NCBI GenBank assembly: GCA_022813625.1
Contig: JAKLMB010000044.1
Location: 186,001-250,000 of the forward strand
Source: Aaosphaeria pasadenensis
Lineage: Eukaryota; Ascomycota; Dothideomycetes; Pleosporales
DNA length: 64,000 bases
Reading direction: 5' to 3'
Part shown: positions 1-11,996 of the stretch, piece after piece
How positions within the stretch are numbered: position 1 is the first letter of the stretch
Layout of the letters: each line of letters opens with the position of its first letter
Made by a program: the position numbers and the translations under genes
Notes under the pieces: model-generated
Database searches by the model: none
Seen by the model: only the letters and a program-made list of their open reading frames with translations
What the model was told of the DNA's origin: nothing

Positions 1-141
1 GAGTGCTTCGCAGTTCAATGTGTTCGTAAGGTATAACAGCACAAATCTAATCATCATCGCGTAGACCGCATGCTGTATGCAAAATTATCCAAACTCATCT
101 CGAATCACTTGCCCAGTTTTTCTACTTGATTCCACATCGCT

Positions 142-1089
142 ATGACTTCATCTCGCCTCACTTCTTTGCAGGACAAAGTCGCGATTGTTACTGGAGCTGG
201 TGGCGGTCTGGGTCGAGAGTATGCTCTTCTCCTCGCCTCTTACGGCGCCAAAGTCATCGTGAATGACTATGGTGGTTCCCTTGACGGCAAGAAAGGAACA
301 ATCTCAAGAGCTCAAGGCGTCGTCGACGAGATTATAGCGGCTGGGGGCAAAGCAGTACCCGATGGCCACGATGTTTCGTCAAAGGAAGAGGTTCAGGCCA
401 TGGTCGACGGCGCAATAAAAGCCTATGGAACTGTGCATATATTGGTCAACAATGCAGGCACGGCTGGCCAATTCAGTGCGCACGACAATGTCAATATCGA
501 TTCTTTCCGAAGGACATGGGAGATTGCGGCCCTGGGAACCATTCTGACAATTTCTACCGTATATCCAATCATGGAGAAACAGAATTATGGACGAATAATA
601 AACACTTCTTCAGACTCTATATACGGCTATGGTGGAGGTGGTGACACGGGGTACGCATCATCGAAAGGTGCAGTCTTCGCTACCACCAAAGACCTTGGTC
701 GTTTTAGCGAGAAGCATGGGATCAAGATCAACGGTGTGCTTCCTTCTGCTGCATCCCGCATGTCTGATCTGTCACCAATCATCAAGAGAATCACGCGGAC
801 ATATTTCGAGACATCGAAGGTGGCCGCCTTCGTTGCTGCGCTAGCAAGCGAAGAGTGCCCTGTTTCTGGGGAGCTATTCAGCGTTGGGGGAGGACGGGCG
901 GCTAGGACCACATTGGTGACGTTTCCGGGGCACTCGCATGAGACTGCGCCAGAAGGTTATTTGGCAAATTTTGATAAGGTCATGGGAAATGTCAAAGACG
1001 CCTATGTACCCTCAGGGTGCCTCGATCAAGTTGCATACGCGATCAAACATGCGACAGGAGAAGATGTAGGAGAGATTCCATTAGAATAA
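142..1089 (+). CDS. MFE-2-like short-chain dehydrogenase/reductase
   Basis: Intronless 315-residue SDR. The N-terminal Rossmann motif is TGAGGGLG (residues about 18-25), followed by the 'VNDYGG' stretch typical of the (3R)-hydroxyacyl-CoA dehydrogenase domain of peroxisomal multifunctional enzyme type 2 (Fox2/17beta-HSD4 group). NNAG occurs near residue 103, and the catalytic YASSK (YxxxK) near residue 170 follows a serine-rich TSSDS strand. The C-terminal half keeps the 'GELFSVGGG' segment of MFE-2 proteins, but there is no hydratase or SCP2 domain, so it is a stand-alone dehydrogenase domain. The predicted reaction is NAD-dependent oxidation of a hydroxyacyl-CoA or secondary alcohol. No C-terminal peroxisomal signal is visible (ends PLE). 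It lies at the edge of a BVMO/esterase/CoA-ligase island, which fits a degradative role. The substrate is unknown. Confidence 0.85.
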   Translation: MTSSRLTSLQDKVAIVTGAGGGLGREYALLLASYGAKVIVNDYGGSLDGKKGTISRAQGVVDEIIAAGGKAVPDGHDVSSKEEVQAMVDGAIKAYGTVHILVNNAGTAGQFSAHDNVNIDSFRRTWEIAALGTILTISTVYPIMEKQNYGRIINTSSDSIYGYGGGGDTGYASSKGAVFATTKDLGRFSEKHGIKINGVLPSAASRMSDLSPIIKRITRTYFETSKVAAFVAALASEECPVSGELFSVGGGRAARTTLVTFPGHSHETAPEGYLANFDKVMGNVKDAYVPSGCLDQVAYAIKHATGEDVGEIPLE

Positions 1090-1630
1090 TCATAGTTAGC
1101 CTAGATTTGTGATAAATAAAAAGCGCTCAAGAAGTAGCATACTTGACGCACCAAAAACTTCTGCCTTTCTCAACTTGCAATGTCCAACAGTCTATGACAT
1201 AGCTTGATCCTAGTCTTCAACTGCAAGAACAACTGGGATTGCAATACCAGTTCAATGAGCCGTGAGATTCTGATTGTCATTAGCAAAAGTCGCAAATCGT
1301 GCAACCAAAGTAACAAGGCACCATTGACTCGCCCAACCATGTCAGCACAGATAGATCGGATTGGATCTTGACCGACATGGTCACTGGTCTAATACCACCC
1401 TCTAGCCTCTTGCCTTCAGAATGCTGGACGGAAAGTCGTAATGTTTGAAATTTGTGCTGAACGCTTTGCTAAACTGAGGTCAACCCTCTGCCAGATTGCT
1501 CTTCCGTGTAAGAACCCCCAACAACAAATGATAGTTTCGCGTCTCTAATACCATCGGTCACGACCCTTTGGAATCACTGTTAGGCTTACTTGGGTACAGT
1601 TTATGTTTGGCCCAGGGAGCGTATTCTATC
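1090..1630. other. Intergenic, no gene seen
   Basis: About 540 bases between two plus-strand genes. I see no convincing coding frame. It presumably holds the terminator of the SDR and the promoter of the hydrolase. Confidence 0.5.
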
Positions 1631-2859
1631 ATGGTTCCGCGCCTGTCTGAATTTGGAGCAGCCAGCTCTCTCGCACTTACTTGCGAATGCAACAATCAAA
1701 TGGTATGTTCATCCTGCGCCCACGCAGTTTCATCCTTCAGATACTGACCATAGATCAGGCTGAGTTCTGCGCTGTCTCCAGAGCAATTCCATAATATCAC
1801 CAGCGGTGGTCCAAGTATCAGTGAACATATGGAGAGGTGCTTAAAGTTCCAAGAGCTGGGGGCGGTCTCGAAAGAGGTACGTAGTCGGAAATTAACTAGC
1901 AGGAATTTCAGCACTGCTCTTCCTTCGACAAAAGCCTTTCCACGTTGACTTTCACTTAGATTGTAGGACTTGGATTCCGGGCTACATCAGTTATTCAGGT
2001 TCCGATCTCCACCTATCTGATTTTCTATGTCCACGGTGGCGGCTTCGTGTCGGGCTCCTCGCTAGGTTCAGCGAAGTATCTTTTGCAGATGTTTCTCGAG
2101 TTGGAGCAGAGGGGAATAGTGTGTGATATTCTCAGTGTTGATTATGACCTTTCTCCGGGTGCAATCTACCCCACCGCACTTCGCCAGGTCATTAGCGCCT
2201 ACAGATATGGAGCCGCTCAGGGGAAGGACATCATACTCATGGGGGATTCGGCGGGCGGGAACTTGTGTCTCGGGCTGCTCCAGCACTTAGCCTTGCCTAA
2301 TCCACTGCTAGAAACTCCTATCAAGAAGCCTGGCGGTGGGAAAATCACAGCGATGTGTTTACTCAGTCCATGGGTGAATTTGCGCACTGATGGTCCTTCA
2401 GTCTACCAGTACAAGTCTTTCGATTGTTTAGACAAGACCGTCCTCGATGAATGGGCCAGGCACTATATGGGACCCCGCAATGTGCTTGACTGTTACAGCA
2501 ATCCCATTGAGCGCGAGAAACACTGGGGAACAATACTGCCAAAACATTCCATGATTTTGGCTGGGGGAATGGAACTATTCCTATCTGACATTATGGACTT
2601 TGCGAGAAAAGTATCTGCGGCAAGTAGCCTGTCTTTCTTTCTAATCCAGCATCTGATTTGGCAGCAGGATCGCGAAGACGCCATGGAGCTTTTGGTGACA
2701 CCGAGTAAAGGGCATGCTTGGGCGGCGGTCGACTATGGCTTCAAATGCGGTGCGAGGCAGCTTGCTGTTGCCACAAGTGGCGACTCAAAGGAGCATCTCG
2801 AAGGGCTATCTGGATTGCTGATGCAGGTTGATTGGATTGCGAAAGAGCTCAATGCATAA
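1631..2859 (+). CDS. Alpha/beta hydrolase fold-3 (HSL-type esterase)
   Basis: Three exons, 1631-1702, 1754-1876 and 1960-2859, give 364 residues. Both introns have clean GTATGT/GTACGT donors and TAG acceptors, and the frame is kept. The oxyanion-hole motif HGGG (residues 90-93) and nucleophile elbow GDSAGG (Ser about 162) place it in the hormone-sensitive-lipase/arylacetamide-deacetylase branch. The catalytic His is probably in KGHAWAAV near the C-terminus. It should hydrolyse carboxylic esters. No signal peptide is evident, so an intracellular role is likely. It sits two genes from a Baeyer-Villiger monooxygenase, whose product would be an ester or lactone, so hydrolysis of that product is an attractive inferred role. 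The start is the first in-frame ATG of the reconstructed first exon. Confidence 0.8.
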
Positions 2860-3250
2860 TTCGTGGGACTACATAGCTGTTTGAGAATCTTGATAGATTC
2901 TTTGTGGTATTCACAATCTGCCATGATACTTCGGATTAGAGACAGCATTTTCTTCAATACCTGAATGAAGCCCCATGTTCACAAAGCACCTATCAAATAG
3001 TGTGTACTGTACATCTGAGACTGATAATTTAACCCCAAAAATAAGAAATATCAATACGATAGTAGCGTCAAGTTAATCGTGTTTGAGAAACAACAAAACT
3101 TGTACAGTGAATGAAGCACTCCATACTTGATCGAAGCACGAAACAACAAAAGGTCGTAGACACTTGTTATCATTCCTACGTACGGTGCAAAACTATGTAC
3201 ACATGTAAGTAAACAAGTGAGGTTATCGAGCCAAGACCATGTATCCTTCT
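2860..3250. other. Convergent intergenic, no gene seen
   Basis: About 390 bases between the hydrolase stop and the stop of the minus-strand transporter. It should carry both 3' ends. No conserved coding frame is visible. Confidence 0.5.
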
Positions 3251-4972
3251 TCAAGCTGTCTTCTCGACATTGGTCTCCGCCTTGTCAAAATTGCGAACAT
3301 TGACGCCCCGCTCGAACAACTCGTCAAGCTCTGCAGCGGTTCGGTTCATCGTTTCTGGCAGCCAAAGCCAGCAGCCAATGAAGCCTATAAAGGTCGTTGC
3401 TCCGAAGATGAAGCCGACTTTGCCCCCGAGGTTTCCGGCATCAGGATTAAACATATATGGAAACACAAATCCTACTACCCACTGCACTACATTGAGAACA
3501 ATGTTGGCAAGACCTTGAGTTCGCGAACGGAGGCGATACGAGGATATTTCCCCAACGACTGTCCAAGCAACAGTTCCGAGAGTGATCTGGTAGATGAAGC
3601 CCTGTACTGGAGTCAGCGAGTACGAACCCTTACCCCAATAGATTCTTTTCATTTACTTACCCAGAGAAACATGAAGGCAATGGTGGCTACATAGCCCTTG
3701 AAAGTACCGATCAACGACGTGCCGCCAATGATGAAAAGAGTGATCGCGCACATGAGCTGACCCCAAACGATCGGTGGACGTCTACCGATGATACTAAGCA
3801 ACCACCAAGAGATGATATTAGCGATGAACATGCTGATATTATTGAGCATTCCAAGCAAAAATGACTTTTTGGGACTGAAGCCCATGAGTTGGTAGAAGTA
3901 GGATTGGTAGCCCAGCACGAAAACGAGACCAGAAAGATATTGGCAGCCGTAAACAAACATGCTGATCAAGGTTCGATGGCGGTCTTTCTTTGCAAAACAC
4001 TCTTTGTAAGAGGGTTCTTGATTGTTCTCTGCTTCGGCTGCCACTGTCTCTTCGATTTGGGCAAGCATCCTATCGAGCTTGATCTTCCCACCCGCACCAT
4101 GCAAAGCCCGTAGAGAGCGCATAGCCTGCTCTGTCTTTCCTTTACGGACGAGCCATACAGGAGACTCGGGCCAAAGGATGATGGTCAGGATGACGAGTGA
4201 TGGAATGATCCACTGGCAAGCAATCGGTATTTCGTAGGCGATCTTCGACGCAACCGGTCCAAGTTGGTACATTATGCCAGTGAATAAGAGCACGCCGCTG
4301 AACTGGGTAATGTTGGTGATGGCGGTCAGCCAACCGCGAAGCTTCAGAGGTGCAACCTCAGATGCGTACAAAGGTCCGATGACTAGCCACATCCCGATGG
4401 AAATGCCATTTATAGCCTTCCCAGCGGTCAGGATGCCGAGGGAATGTCGTGAGATAGACGCGTATTGAATGCCGACTCCCACAACACTGATAGAACAAGA
4501 TATCAGGTTCGTGTATTTGCGTCCAATCTTGTCGGCGAGCCACCCAGTGCAATAGGCACCAATTACGGCGGCCAGCTGTGCCACACCACCATAAAGGCTT
4601 TGCCATGTTGCTGGAATGATGTAGGTTACGCTAGCACCTTCGCCAAAAGCGTGACCGTAGTCCTGGCTTTATCACAGTGTCAGCAGCCTGTGTAGGATAA
4701 TGATTGTGGGACACAAACCGGAATTGAGGGACGGCAAGGAGGTAACTTGCGATGATCCCGTCAATACCGTAGCCAAATACCACGGCCTGGCCATATACAA
4801 TCCATAAGCTGCTCCTCCAGAACAACCGCAAGGTCTCTAGAATACTTAGAGACTTTTCGAACTGCGTATGCTCGGCGGCGAGCGCAGCACGGTCAGATGT
4901 TGTGGTGTCTGTTGCCATAACCTCGATCCTCTCCACTTCCATCTTGCTTGAACTGTTCTTGTCATCTCCCAT
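3251..4972 (-). CDS. MFS sugar-type transporter
   Basis: Exons 4972-4719, 4666-3661 and 3601-3251 on the minus strand give 536 residues, the usual length for a 12-helix sugar porter. The loop 2-3 motif reads GWLADKIGRK. The second half carries the 'PETMNRTAAELDELFERGV' tail, a variant of the PETKGRTLEE signature of the sugar porter family. Reconstructing the first intron (4667-4718) gives FRQDYGHAFGEG across the junction, which matches maltose/hexose permease relatives. Plasma-membrane import of a sugar or other small organic substrate is expected. It is divergent from BVMO-1 across about 530 bases, so the two may share control and the transporter may import the island's substrate. The substrate itself cannot be read from sequence. 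Confidence 0.85.
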
Positions 4973-5502
4973 GGTGTAATTTAAGAATGATGTCCAAGGA
5001 ATTGTGGTGGTGAATTATTTGGAGATATCGAGCCATGCAAGGTCAATATAATCCCAAACGCTTGTTATCATCAGAAATACGCTATAAGCAACTGCAGGAG
5101 CCACAAAATCCGGGGAAGTCAGCCCCTGCAGTCTGTAAACCTCAGCTTGCCTGGGGAATCTTTGCGGACAGTGTGGAGAAGCTCTGGGCCGGTATGGGGA
5201 ACTACTCGCGCTAACGTGAAAGCTAGCTGACTCGGTCGAGCGACAAAGCAATTCCACGAGTCAGTGTGGAGCTGCCCCAGTAGTTTCCTGACGACAGATT
5301 GCCAACGCTTTCCGTTCACGCCCTCCATGTGCCGGGGTCCGTCTGGGGAATCGTCTCAGCTAATTAGAAGTTCGTGAGATTTGACCAAATCCTACCCCAC
5401 GGCCATCAAGTTATATAGTTTCTTTCTTACATTTGGATTTGCAGTTAGGAAACATTGGTAGCTCATCGATACCAGCACATACTGCTTTCTGTTACTATAG
5501 AA
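4973..5502. promoter_or_regulatory. Divergent promoter with CreA-like sites
   Basis: This is the shared upstream region of the MFS transporter (minus) and BVMO-1 (plus). Five matches to the fungal carbon-catabolite-repressor consensus SYGGRG lie within 240 bases: CCGGGG at 5110 and 5332, CTGGGG at 5151 and 5343, and CCCCAG (reverse strand) at 5275. A TATA-like TATATAG lies at 5412, about 85 bases before the BVMO start. About two such sites would be expected by chance, so enrichment is modest. Carbon repression of a catabolic pair is a plausible reading. Confidence 0.4.
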
Positions 5503-7542
5503 ATGGCGCCTCACGCTACAGATGATTATTCTTTCACCTTCGACAACCGGGTTGGGGGAACCACCATCAGTACCGATAGCAAAGATCCTTACAAGGTATC
5601 TGAACACATACTCTGGGCGCCCCGAAAGCTCCGCGTAGCCTCTATTGGTGCAGGTGCGTCAGGCATTATGATGTGCTACAAGAAGGAGCAACACTTTGGG
5701 GACGACATTGATTTAGTTGTGTATGAACGTAAGTGGCAAGACCACTTCCTGTGGCAAGGCCAGGCTGATATTCTGCAGGCTATTCCGCTGTTGGAGGTGT
5801 GTGGCATGCAAATCGTTACCCAGGCTGCCGCTGCGATGTGCCATCAGCTGGGTACCAATTTTCCTTTGCACCGAAGGCGGACTGGTCTCGCTATTACTCC
5901 CCGGCACACGAGATCCAACAGTACTATGCGGACTTTGCCGAAAAGCATAATTATATTGGCAAATACATTCACTTGAGGCATGAGGTGACCAAGGCGCAAT
6001 GGGATGAAACGACGGGCCAGTGGATTTTGACCATCACAAAGACTACCGATGAGGGGAGTGAAACATTCGAAGATCGTGTAGACTTTTTGGTTGGTAATAT
6101 TGGTGTTCTGAACACTTGGAAATGGCCAAACATACCAAATCGCGAGGCTTTCAAGGGCAAGATGACGCATTCCGCAGACTATGATACTTCAATCGAGCTT
6201 GCGGGTAAGCGGGTTGCAGTTATAGGATCAGGAGCTTCGTCGATTCAAATCATACCAGCGATCCAGAAGATCGCAGAGGAAGTTATCACTTTCTACCGCA
6301 CACCCCAATGGATTTCTCCTGGCCTGGCCATTGACGGGGTTACGGATGCCGAGGGTGGTAATTTTGATTGTGAGTTTCTCCCATAGCTTGTATCTGAGTC
6401 ATGCAGCTGACCGAATGCAACCAGATACCGAGGAGGATAAGGCACGATTCCGAGATGATCCTGCTCATCATCTGCAGTATCGTAAAGCAATCGAGCAAAA
6501 GATCAATTCTGCTTTTCCGACCAATATTCGAGACCATCTCTACCAGAAAGTGGCACGTGAGGTGCGTATGAAATACGCGAGGCGTTTCCCATATTGAGCT
6601 AATGAACATGTGTAGAACATAGAGAAGAAGATGGCAGCGGCTCTAGGGGATGATCCAAAGCTTATGAAGAAATTCATTCCCGATTTTCCCCTGGGATGCA
6701 GGCGCCTTGGTCCCGCGGAGGGTTTCTTACAATGTTTCCTTCAACCAAACGTCACAATCGCTGAGGGCGATATAGTCTCTTTCACAGAGAAAGGTCTCAA
6801 GACATCAACAGGACAAGAATACGAAGCAGACGTTATTATTTGTGCTACAGGATTTGATGTCAGCTTCAAACCATACTTCCCCGTTATCGGCATCAACGGA
6901 AAGACTCTTGCAGATGAGTGGAAAGATGAACCGAGTGCATACCTTGCTATGGGTGCGAGTGGATTTCCGAACTTTATGCGTAAGACGGCGGTCCCAATAC
7001 CTCTTCTTGTAGTACTTCGGTCACTGACGCGTTATTCTAGTTGGCTCACTTGGACCTAATTGTCCCGCTGGACATGGTTCCTTTGTGACTGTATTGGAGG
7101 CTGCGCAGAATTACATTTGCAAGCTCATCCGGAAGATTCAGACTGAAAATATCAAATCGCTTGACGTGAAGCCTACTGCCGTGGCTGAATACAATGAACA
7201 CGTCCATGAATGGCTGAAGCGAACGTAAGCAGCTACCAACACCATTGAAAATAAGGAATGCAGAAAGTTTCTAACTTGAGCAGTGTCTGGAGTGCGGGCT
7301 GCAGATCATGGTACAATCAGTCAAGACCTGACGGCAGACTGACAGCACAATATCCTGGTTCACTGGTGCATTGGTGGAAGATTCTGGAAACTCCGCGCTT
7401 CGAGGACTATGAAATAACCTACCGAAGCCGAAACAGGTTTGAGTTCATGGGAAATGGCTTCACCAAGGTCGAAGTTGATCACGGCGATCTCGCGTGGTAT
7501 CTTGAACCAGACTTCATCACAAGACCACTTTTCACTAATTGA
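5503..7542 (+). CDS. Baeyer-Villiger-type flavin monooxygenase 1
   Basis: Six exons (5503-5728, 5779-6369, 6425-6561, 6616-6979, 7041-7224, 7284-7542) give 586 residues in one frame. The FAD site GAGASG is at 49-54, and GGVWHANRYPG follows at about 81-91. The class I BVMO fingerprint FxGxxxHxxx[W/Y]D is FKGKMTHSADYD (200-211), with Tyr in place of the usual Trp. The NADPH site GSGASS is at about 225-230. The ICATGF motif and a long C-terminal domain match cyclohexanone/steroid-type fungal BVMOs. It should insert oxygen next to a ketone to give an ester or lactone, using FAD, NADPH and O2. An upstream in-frame ATG at 5455 exists, but the 5503 start lies closer to the usual N-terminal length. 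The gene is divergent from the transporter and convergent with the bZIP gene (96 bases apart). Confidence 0.88.
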
Positions 7543-7638
7543 GTATTCGTATTCGTACGCTGAAGCATTGTCTCTAGCGGGCTTTTAAATGATAAATATA
7601 CATTATGATCAATGATTCCCGACCTCTCAGTGTGACCA

Positions 7639-9379
7639 TTAATTAGGGACATCAAAGGATGAATCGTAGAGTGATCGCAGAGAAGGGTACTTTCCGAAGA
7701 ATGCCTCATTCAGTCTCCAATTGTTCAAGTCTGATATCGCTGCATGGAGGAAGTCGACATCATGACTCAGGGAGAACTTATGTAGTGGGATATTGACTTC
7801 TAAATTCAGTCCAATATCAGTCATAATGTCCGTGGCTTGCTCAGAATCTTTCAGACTCCTCATGATTACTTCGTCGCGAAGGAAGGGCCTGTGCAGTATG
7901 ATCAGCTAAGTTAACGCGACAGTAGGAAGTCGGAATACCATGCGAGCAAGTCTGTCCCTATCGGATGGTACACCCTAGTCTGCGTGACAGATGGTCGAAG
8001 CCAGATTGGAACATTGTGAAACGACTCTTCATCTCGGTTGATTTGCCACTACACCAAGGGTTATTGTTGTTTGATTAGAATCAAATTCTAGGCGTGCTTA
8101 CTCTTAGCAGGAGATAAAGTACCCAATAAGTGGCAAGAAATTCTATGGTCCGCCTTGTTCTTCTCACTGGTTCCAGATAATGCTTTATAGCTGTGGATAG
8201 TTCATTGTCTGGGTTATCGCAAAGGAAGTCTGCCAATGTTGGCGAAGTAAGCCGAGTATCATGGGTTCGTGCACGTTCAACGATAGACTGGATGTGATGA
8301 TCTTCCGCATTTTGTGGTTCGAGAATTCGAGGTAGCAACTGATGGATCAGGGGCCCGGCGTGGTTAGGCGGAGCAAAGATCAAGGCTGGATCGAGCTCAT
8401 TAAGATCAAGGGAGAAGAAGCTTGGACACGGAAGAGGAAGCGACGCGATCTGTTGAGGGCTGGATCCTTGAGTACAATCAGCTACAAAGTCACCCTGAGC
8501 AATTTGGAGCAAGTCAGGCTGCTTTGATCCGTCGAACGACGATGCATTATCATTCCACATAACATTAGGTGCTTGCGTATTCACCTGAGGCTGACAATGC
8601 TGCAGTGAAACGTTTTCGAAGCTGGGACGAGACCAATCGAAGGCACCTTGTGGCGACATATAAGTCCAGGAGCTGGGCCCATCAGCTTGCTCAGAGGTCC
8701 CATTGACAAGTGTCGGCTCTACACGCTCGATCGTAGGGGATGACTGAGATCCAGAGTTGAGAAAGTTCGAGTGAGGTTGGGTGGGTAGTTGGGTACCGTT
8801 GAGCACTACGTTGAGTGCAGCATCCTGGGGAGCGGAAGGATTCGGTGTGGCGTGGTTGTGTTCAGCCGGGTTCTGTGATGGAGATGCTGCGCGATGAAAA
8901 TTGCTCCCAATGCTTTGATTGTCATGGCCAATGCAATTGTTATCGTCACTAACATTGCTATTGCCGTTGCCGTGTTCATTGCCGCTTGCGCTGTCGACTA
9001 CACGGCTGGCTGTCATGCCATGCTTCTTCCTATTCTCTTGCTGCCATTCATCCATGACGAGATCCTCCACCGAATTGAAGAAGGACCGGTACTTGTTGAG
9101 CTAGGAAGGGTCAACCAAATTCGTAGACAGGCGTCATCAAGCAAGACATACCTCTTTTTGTAATCTTTCATTTTCCCTCATCAGCTGAGCAACCTGGTCA
9201 TTGACGCTTCCCTCTCGCACGCGAGCCAGCTGCATCTCAAGCTCCTCGACGTAGAGCTTTTGACGGCGGCGGTGTTCTCGCTGGGCAGCGCGATCTGTTG
9301 TGCGCTTGCGTTCTCGCCTCAGCTTGATCAGAGCCTCGTCAGGCGCACACGAGCTTTTGCCCGCGACTCTGCTACTCAT
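7639..9379 (-). CDS. bZIP transcription factor with DUF3425-like tail
   Basis: Four exons on the minus strand (9379-9152, 9100-8102, 8048-7939, 7888-7639) give 528 residues. The N-terminus has a basic region, RKRTTDRAAQREHRRR (about residues 25-40), followed by a leucine-zipper-like helix. A long Gln/Asn/Ser/Pro-rich middle follows. The last exons form a DUF3425-like domain with the 'IWLRPSVTQTRVYHP..DLLAWPFLRDEV' pattern shared by fungal bZIP regulators. The highly conserved Asn of the basic region is Asp here (T-D-R-A-A-Q-R). It ends 96 bases from BVMO-1, so it is a candidate pathway regulator. An upstream in-frame methionine at 9544 exists, but the stretch before 9379 does not look like conserved protein. 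Confidence 0.82.
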
Positions 9380-9990
9380 ATTGTCGTGACAATGGGCATA
9401 ACCAGCCACGATCCCGTCAGTGAATAAATCGATAAGTAAATGGATAAGTGGATGAATCAACAAGTCAGTGTGCGTACGTTGGATGACAGGGAATCGGGGA
9501 TGATGGTAAAGTATGAGTTTGACGGTGTTGATGTGAATGCTCACCTTCTACCTCCCACAGCACTGCCTCTTACAGGTAACTAGTAGATAGGCTACGCTAG
9601 GTAGAGTCTAGATTATCTATTACCCCGCAGTTTCCGTCCCCAGTTTCTATCCGATCAGTTTCCAATAACAATTCCAATAATTATACTCGTAGTTGATCAA
9701 TTGTGTCGCTATTACAATTCACAACGGACAACGTTCTCCGCGCGGCAATTGTGCACGTGACCTCAGTAAACACATGGAAATGCTCTTGGACTCATACAAG
9801 TACTAACACCACGTACGACTAGGCTGAAAACTACCTAACTGGTAGGTTTGTATATATATGGGGTACTTGGGTAGTTAGGTTGGGAATTGATCGTTCGTGA
9901 ATGTAACGTACCCTAACGCGCCTGGGTACCGAGATATGTACCTACGAGCATGATCTGCTAGGTGACTACAATATATGCATGTATTCATAT
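9380..9990. other. Intergenic, bZIP promoter and ligase 3' end
   Basis: About 610 bases holding the promoter of the bZIP gene and the 3' end of the acyl-CoA synthetase. A stretch near 9815-9880 contains several TAGGT/ACCTA elements in both orientations around a TATATATA tract. I see no coding sequence. Confidence 0.4.
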
Positions 9991-11996
9991 CTACAATCTG
10001 GACTGTCGTACATGTACATCCCGGCGCACCTTATCTCTAAGTTTCCTTCGCAAGATCTTGCCCGACGCGCTCTTCGGGATTGCATCCAAAAACTCCACTC
10101 CCCCCGTCAGCCATTTCGCTCTTGCTTTTCGCTCCCTTACTAGATCCTGCAACTGCCTGGCGGTGGCTTTCGCGCCTGGCTTTAGCACGACAAAACCCTT
10201 GGGAACCTCTCCTGAATAATCGTCTGGCATCCCGACAACTGCGGCATCTTGTACTGCCTCGTGGCTCAGCAACACGTCTTCCAATTCGGCGGGTGCCACT
10301 CCAATTCCTTTGACCTATGGGTACGTTGATCAATCAGTACTTATTGGCAACATAATGTGTAGCAGGCTTTTCTTGATTACCTTGATCAATTCCTTGATAC
10401 GGTCGTGGATGGTGATGAACCCATGCTCATCTATACTCCCCATGTCGCCAGTGTGGAGGTAGCCATCATCGTCAGCAATAGCTACAATGCCTTTACCGCT
10501 CTGCAGGTATCCTATCGTGACCTGTGGACCTCTAGCAAGTAGCTAGCGATGTCAATATCCGCTCCATTACCACCAAATTGTCTGTTAGCTTACCTCGCCT
10601 ACTTCTCCCACGCCCATTTCCTGTCCGTTCTCCACATCTATCACTTTCAAAGTCGTGCCGGCAACAACCTTTCCCACGGTGTGTGCATTAGCGTACGTTT
10701 GGTGCTCGGGCGGTGTCACGGTTAGGCAGCTACAACTCTCCGTCATTCCCCATGCTTGTCTAATGGCTACCTGAGGGTAGGCTTCCCCCAGTTTTGCGAT
10801 AATCTCCGGTGCGAGAGGGGCTGCGCCTGTGTTGAACTGTTTAACGCTGGATAGGTTGTATCCACCCACAGTGGCATCGTTTACCAGTCGAATGAGTAGA
10901 GCTATGCACTGTCAGAACTTAACCTCAAACAACAAGAACCAAGAGTTGAAAACTCACGAGGAACCAACCACAGTTCCTCACATCTGTACTTCGCTACCGC
11001 ATCAAGCATGCTCTGCATTGTGAACTTCGACATCAGGATCACCTCTTGGCCCAAAAGCACAGGAAGTTGCAAAATATGCACAATACCCGTGACTAGAAGT
11101 GCAACTAATCAGTCTTGCTCATCCACATATGTTTGTCTTCGAAAAACACAAGGTACTCACTATGGAATAATGGTAAAACTCCTAACAACTTCTGCGCCGG
11201 TCCGGGTCGTGTTACTGATAGGACTTGATAAGCTTGGGCGATGACATTCCTATGGGAGATGATGATCTAAGTGTTTCCATCAATGGACTATCCCAATCTC
11301 ACCATCAGTGAGTACTTACAGCTTTCGGCAGTCCTGTCGTTCCAGATGTGAAACTCAAAAAGGCGCAGGTTGTCTCGCTATTTCCACCACTTGGCAAGGA
11401 AAAAGCAGGCACTGGAGCAAACTTGAGGCCTTCATCAACCAAAGATTCTATGTTGCTGTGCTCTGCCACCCAGTCCAAGCGAACAACACTGCTAGTTGGT
11501 ATGCCCAGCTGTTTTGTCGCAGAATGAGCAGCTTCAAACGACACTCCATCTACAAACACGATTTTTGACCTTGCTATTTTTAACGCGTAGACTAGCTCTT
11601 CAGGTCCATATTCGGGACTCAACGCCGTGACGGTGGCACCTAACCGCAGTGCCGCAAACACAGCAACGGGATACCAGATTGAGTTTTCGCATATGACGGC
11701 TACATTTTCCCCAGGTAGCAGAGTAAATTCTTGCGACAATCTAGTCGAGAGTGCTGCCGCGTACTGTTTGAGCACATCGAAAGATATTCTTCGCCCAGTT
11801 TGCGCATCGGAAAAGCCTCCCGAGCTCTCCTTCCGCACAGACCTTAAGGACGAAGATGGTGGCTCGAATAACCACTCCCAGATTGTTGACCTTTTGGGAA
11901 CTGTAAATGTGACAATGTTAGCATTTGGAATTCAGACGCTGGCATCAAATGCATGACTGTACCTGGAAGTTCCAACGGCGGTCCAGTGTAAGACAT
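9991..11996 (-). CDS. Acyl-CoA synthetase (4CL-like), peroxisomal
   Basis: Seven exons (11996-11963, 11900-11320, 11266-11161, 11092-10958, 10901-10594, 10542-10381, 10314-9991) give 549 residues, the family length. The AMP-binding P-loop is FTSGTTGLPKA. Further motifs are the QAWGMTE helix, YLHTGDMGSIDEHG (with the ribose-binding Asp), RIKELIKVKG and the catalytic-lysine tail KSASGKILRRKL. It ends in SRL, a PTS1 peroxisomal import signal. It should activate a carboxylic acid with ATP and CoA. The 4-coumarate-CoA-ligase-like branch covers aromatic and medium-chain acids, so the substrate is open. It is divergent from the ABC transporter. Next to two BVMOs, an esterase and an MFE-2-like SDR it would feed a cleaved acid into beta-oxidation. 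Confidence 0.87.

Noticed and set aside
3239..3694. 151-residue plus-strand frame over the MFS gene
   Set aside because: It is the antisense shadow of the last exons of the minus-strand transporter.
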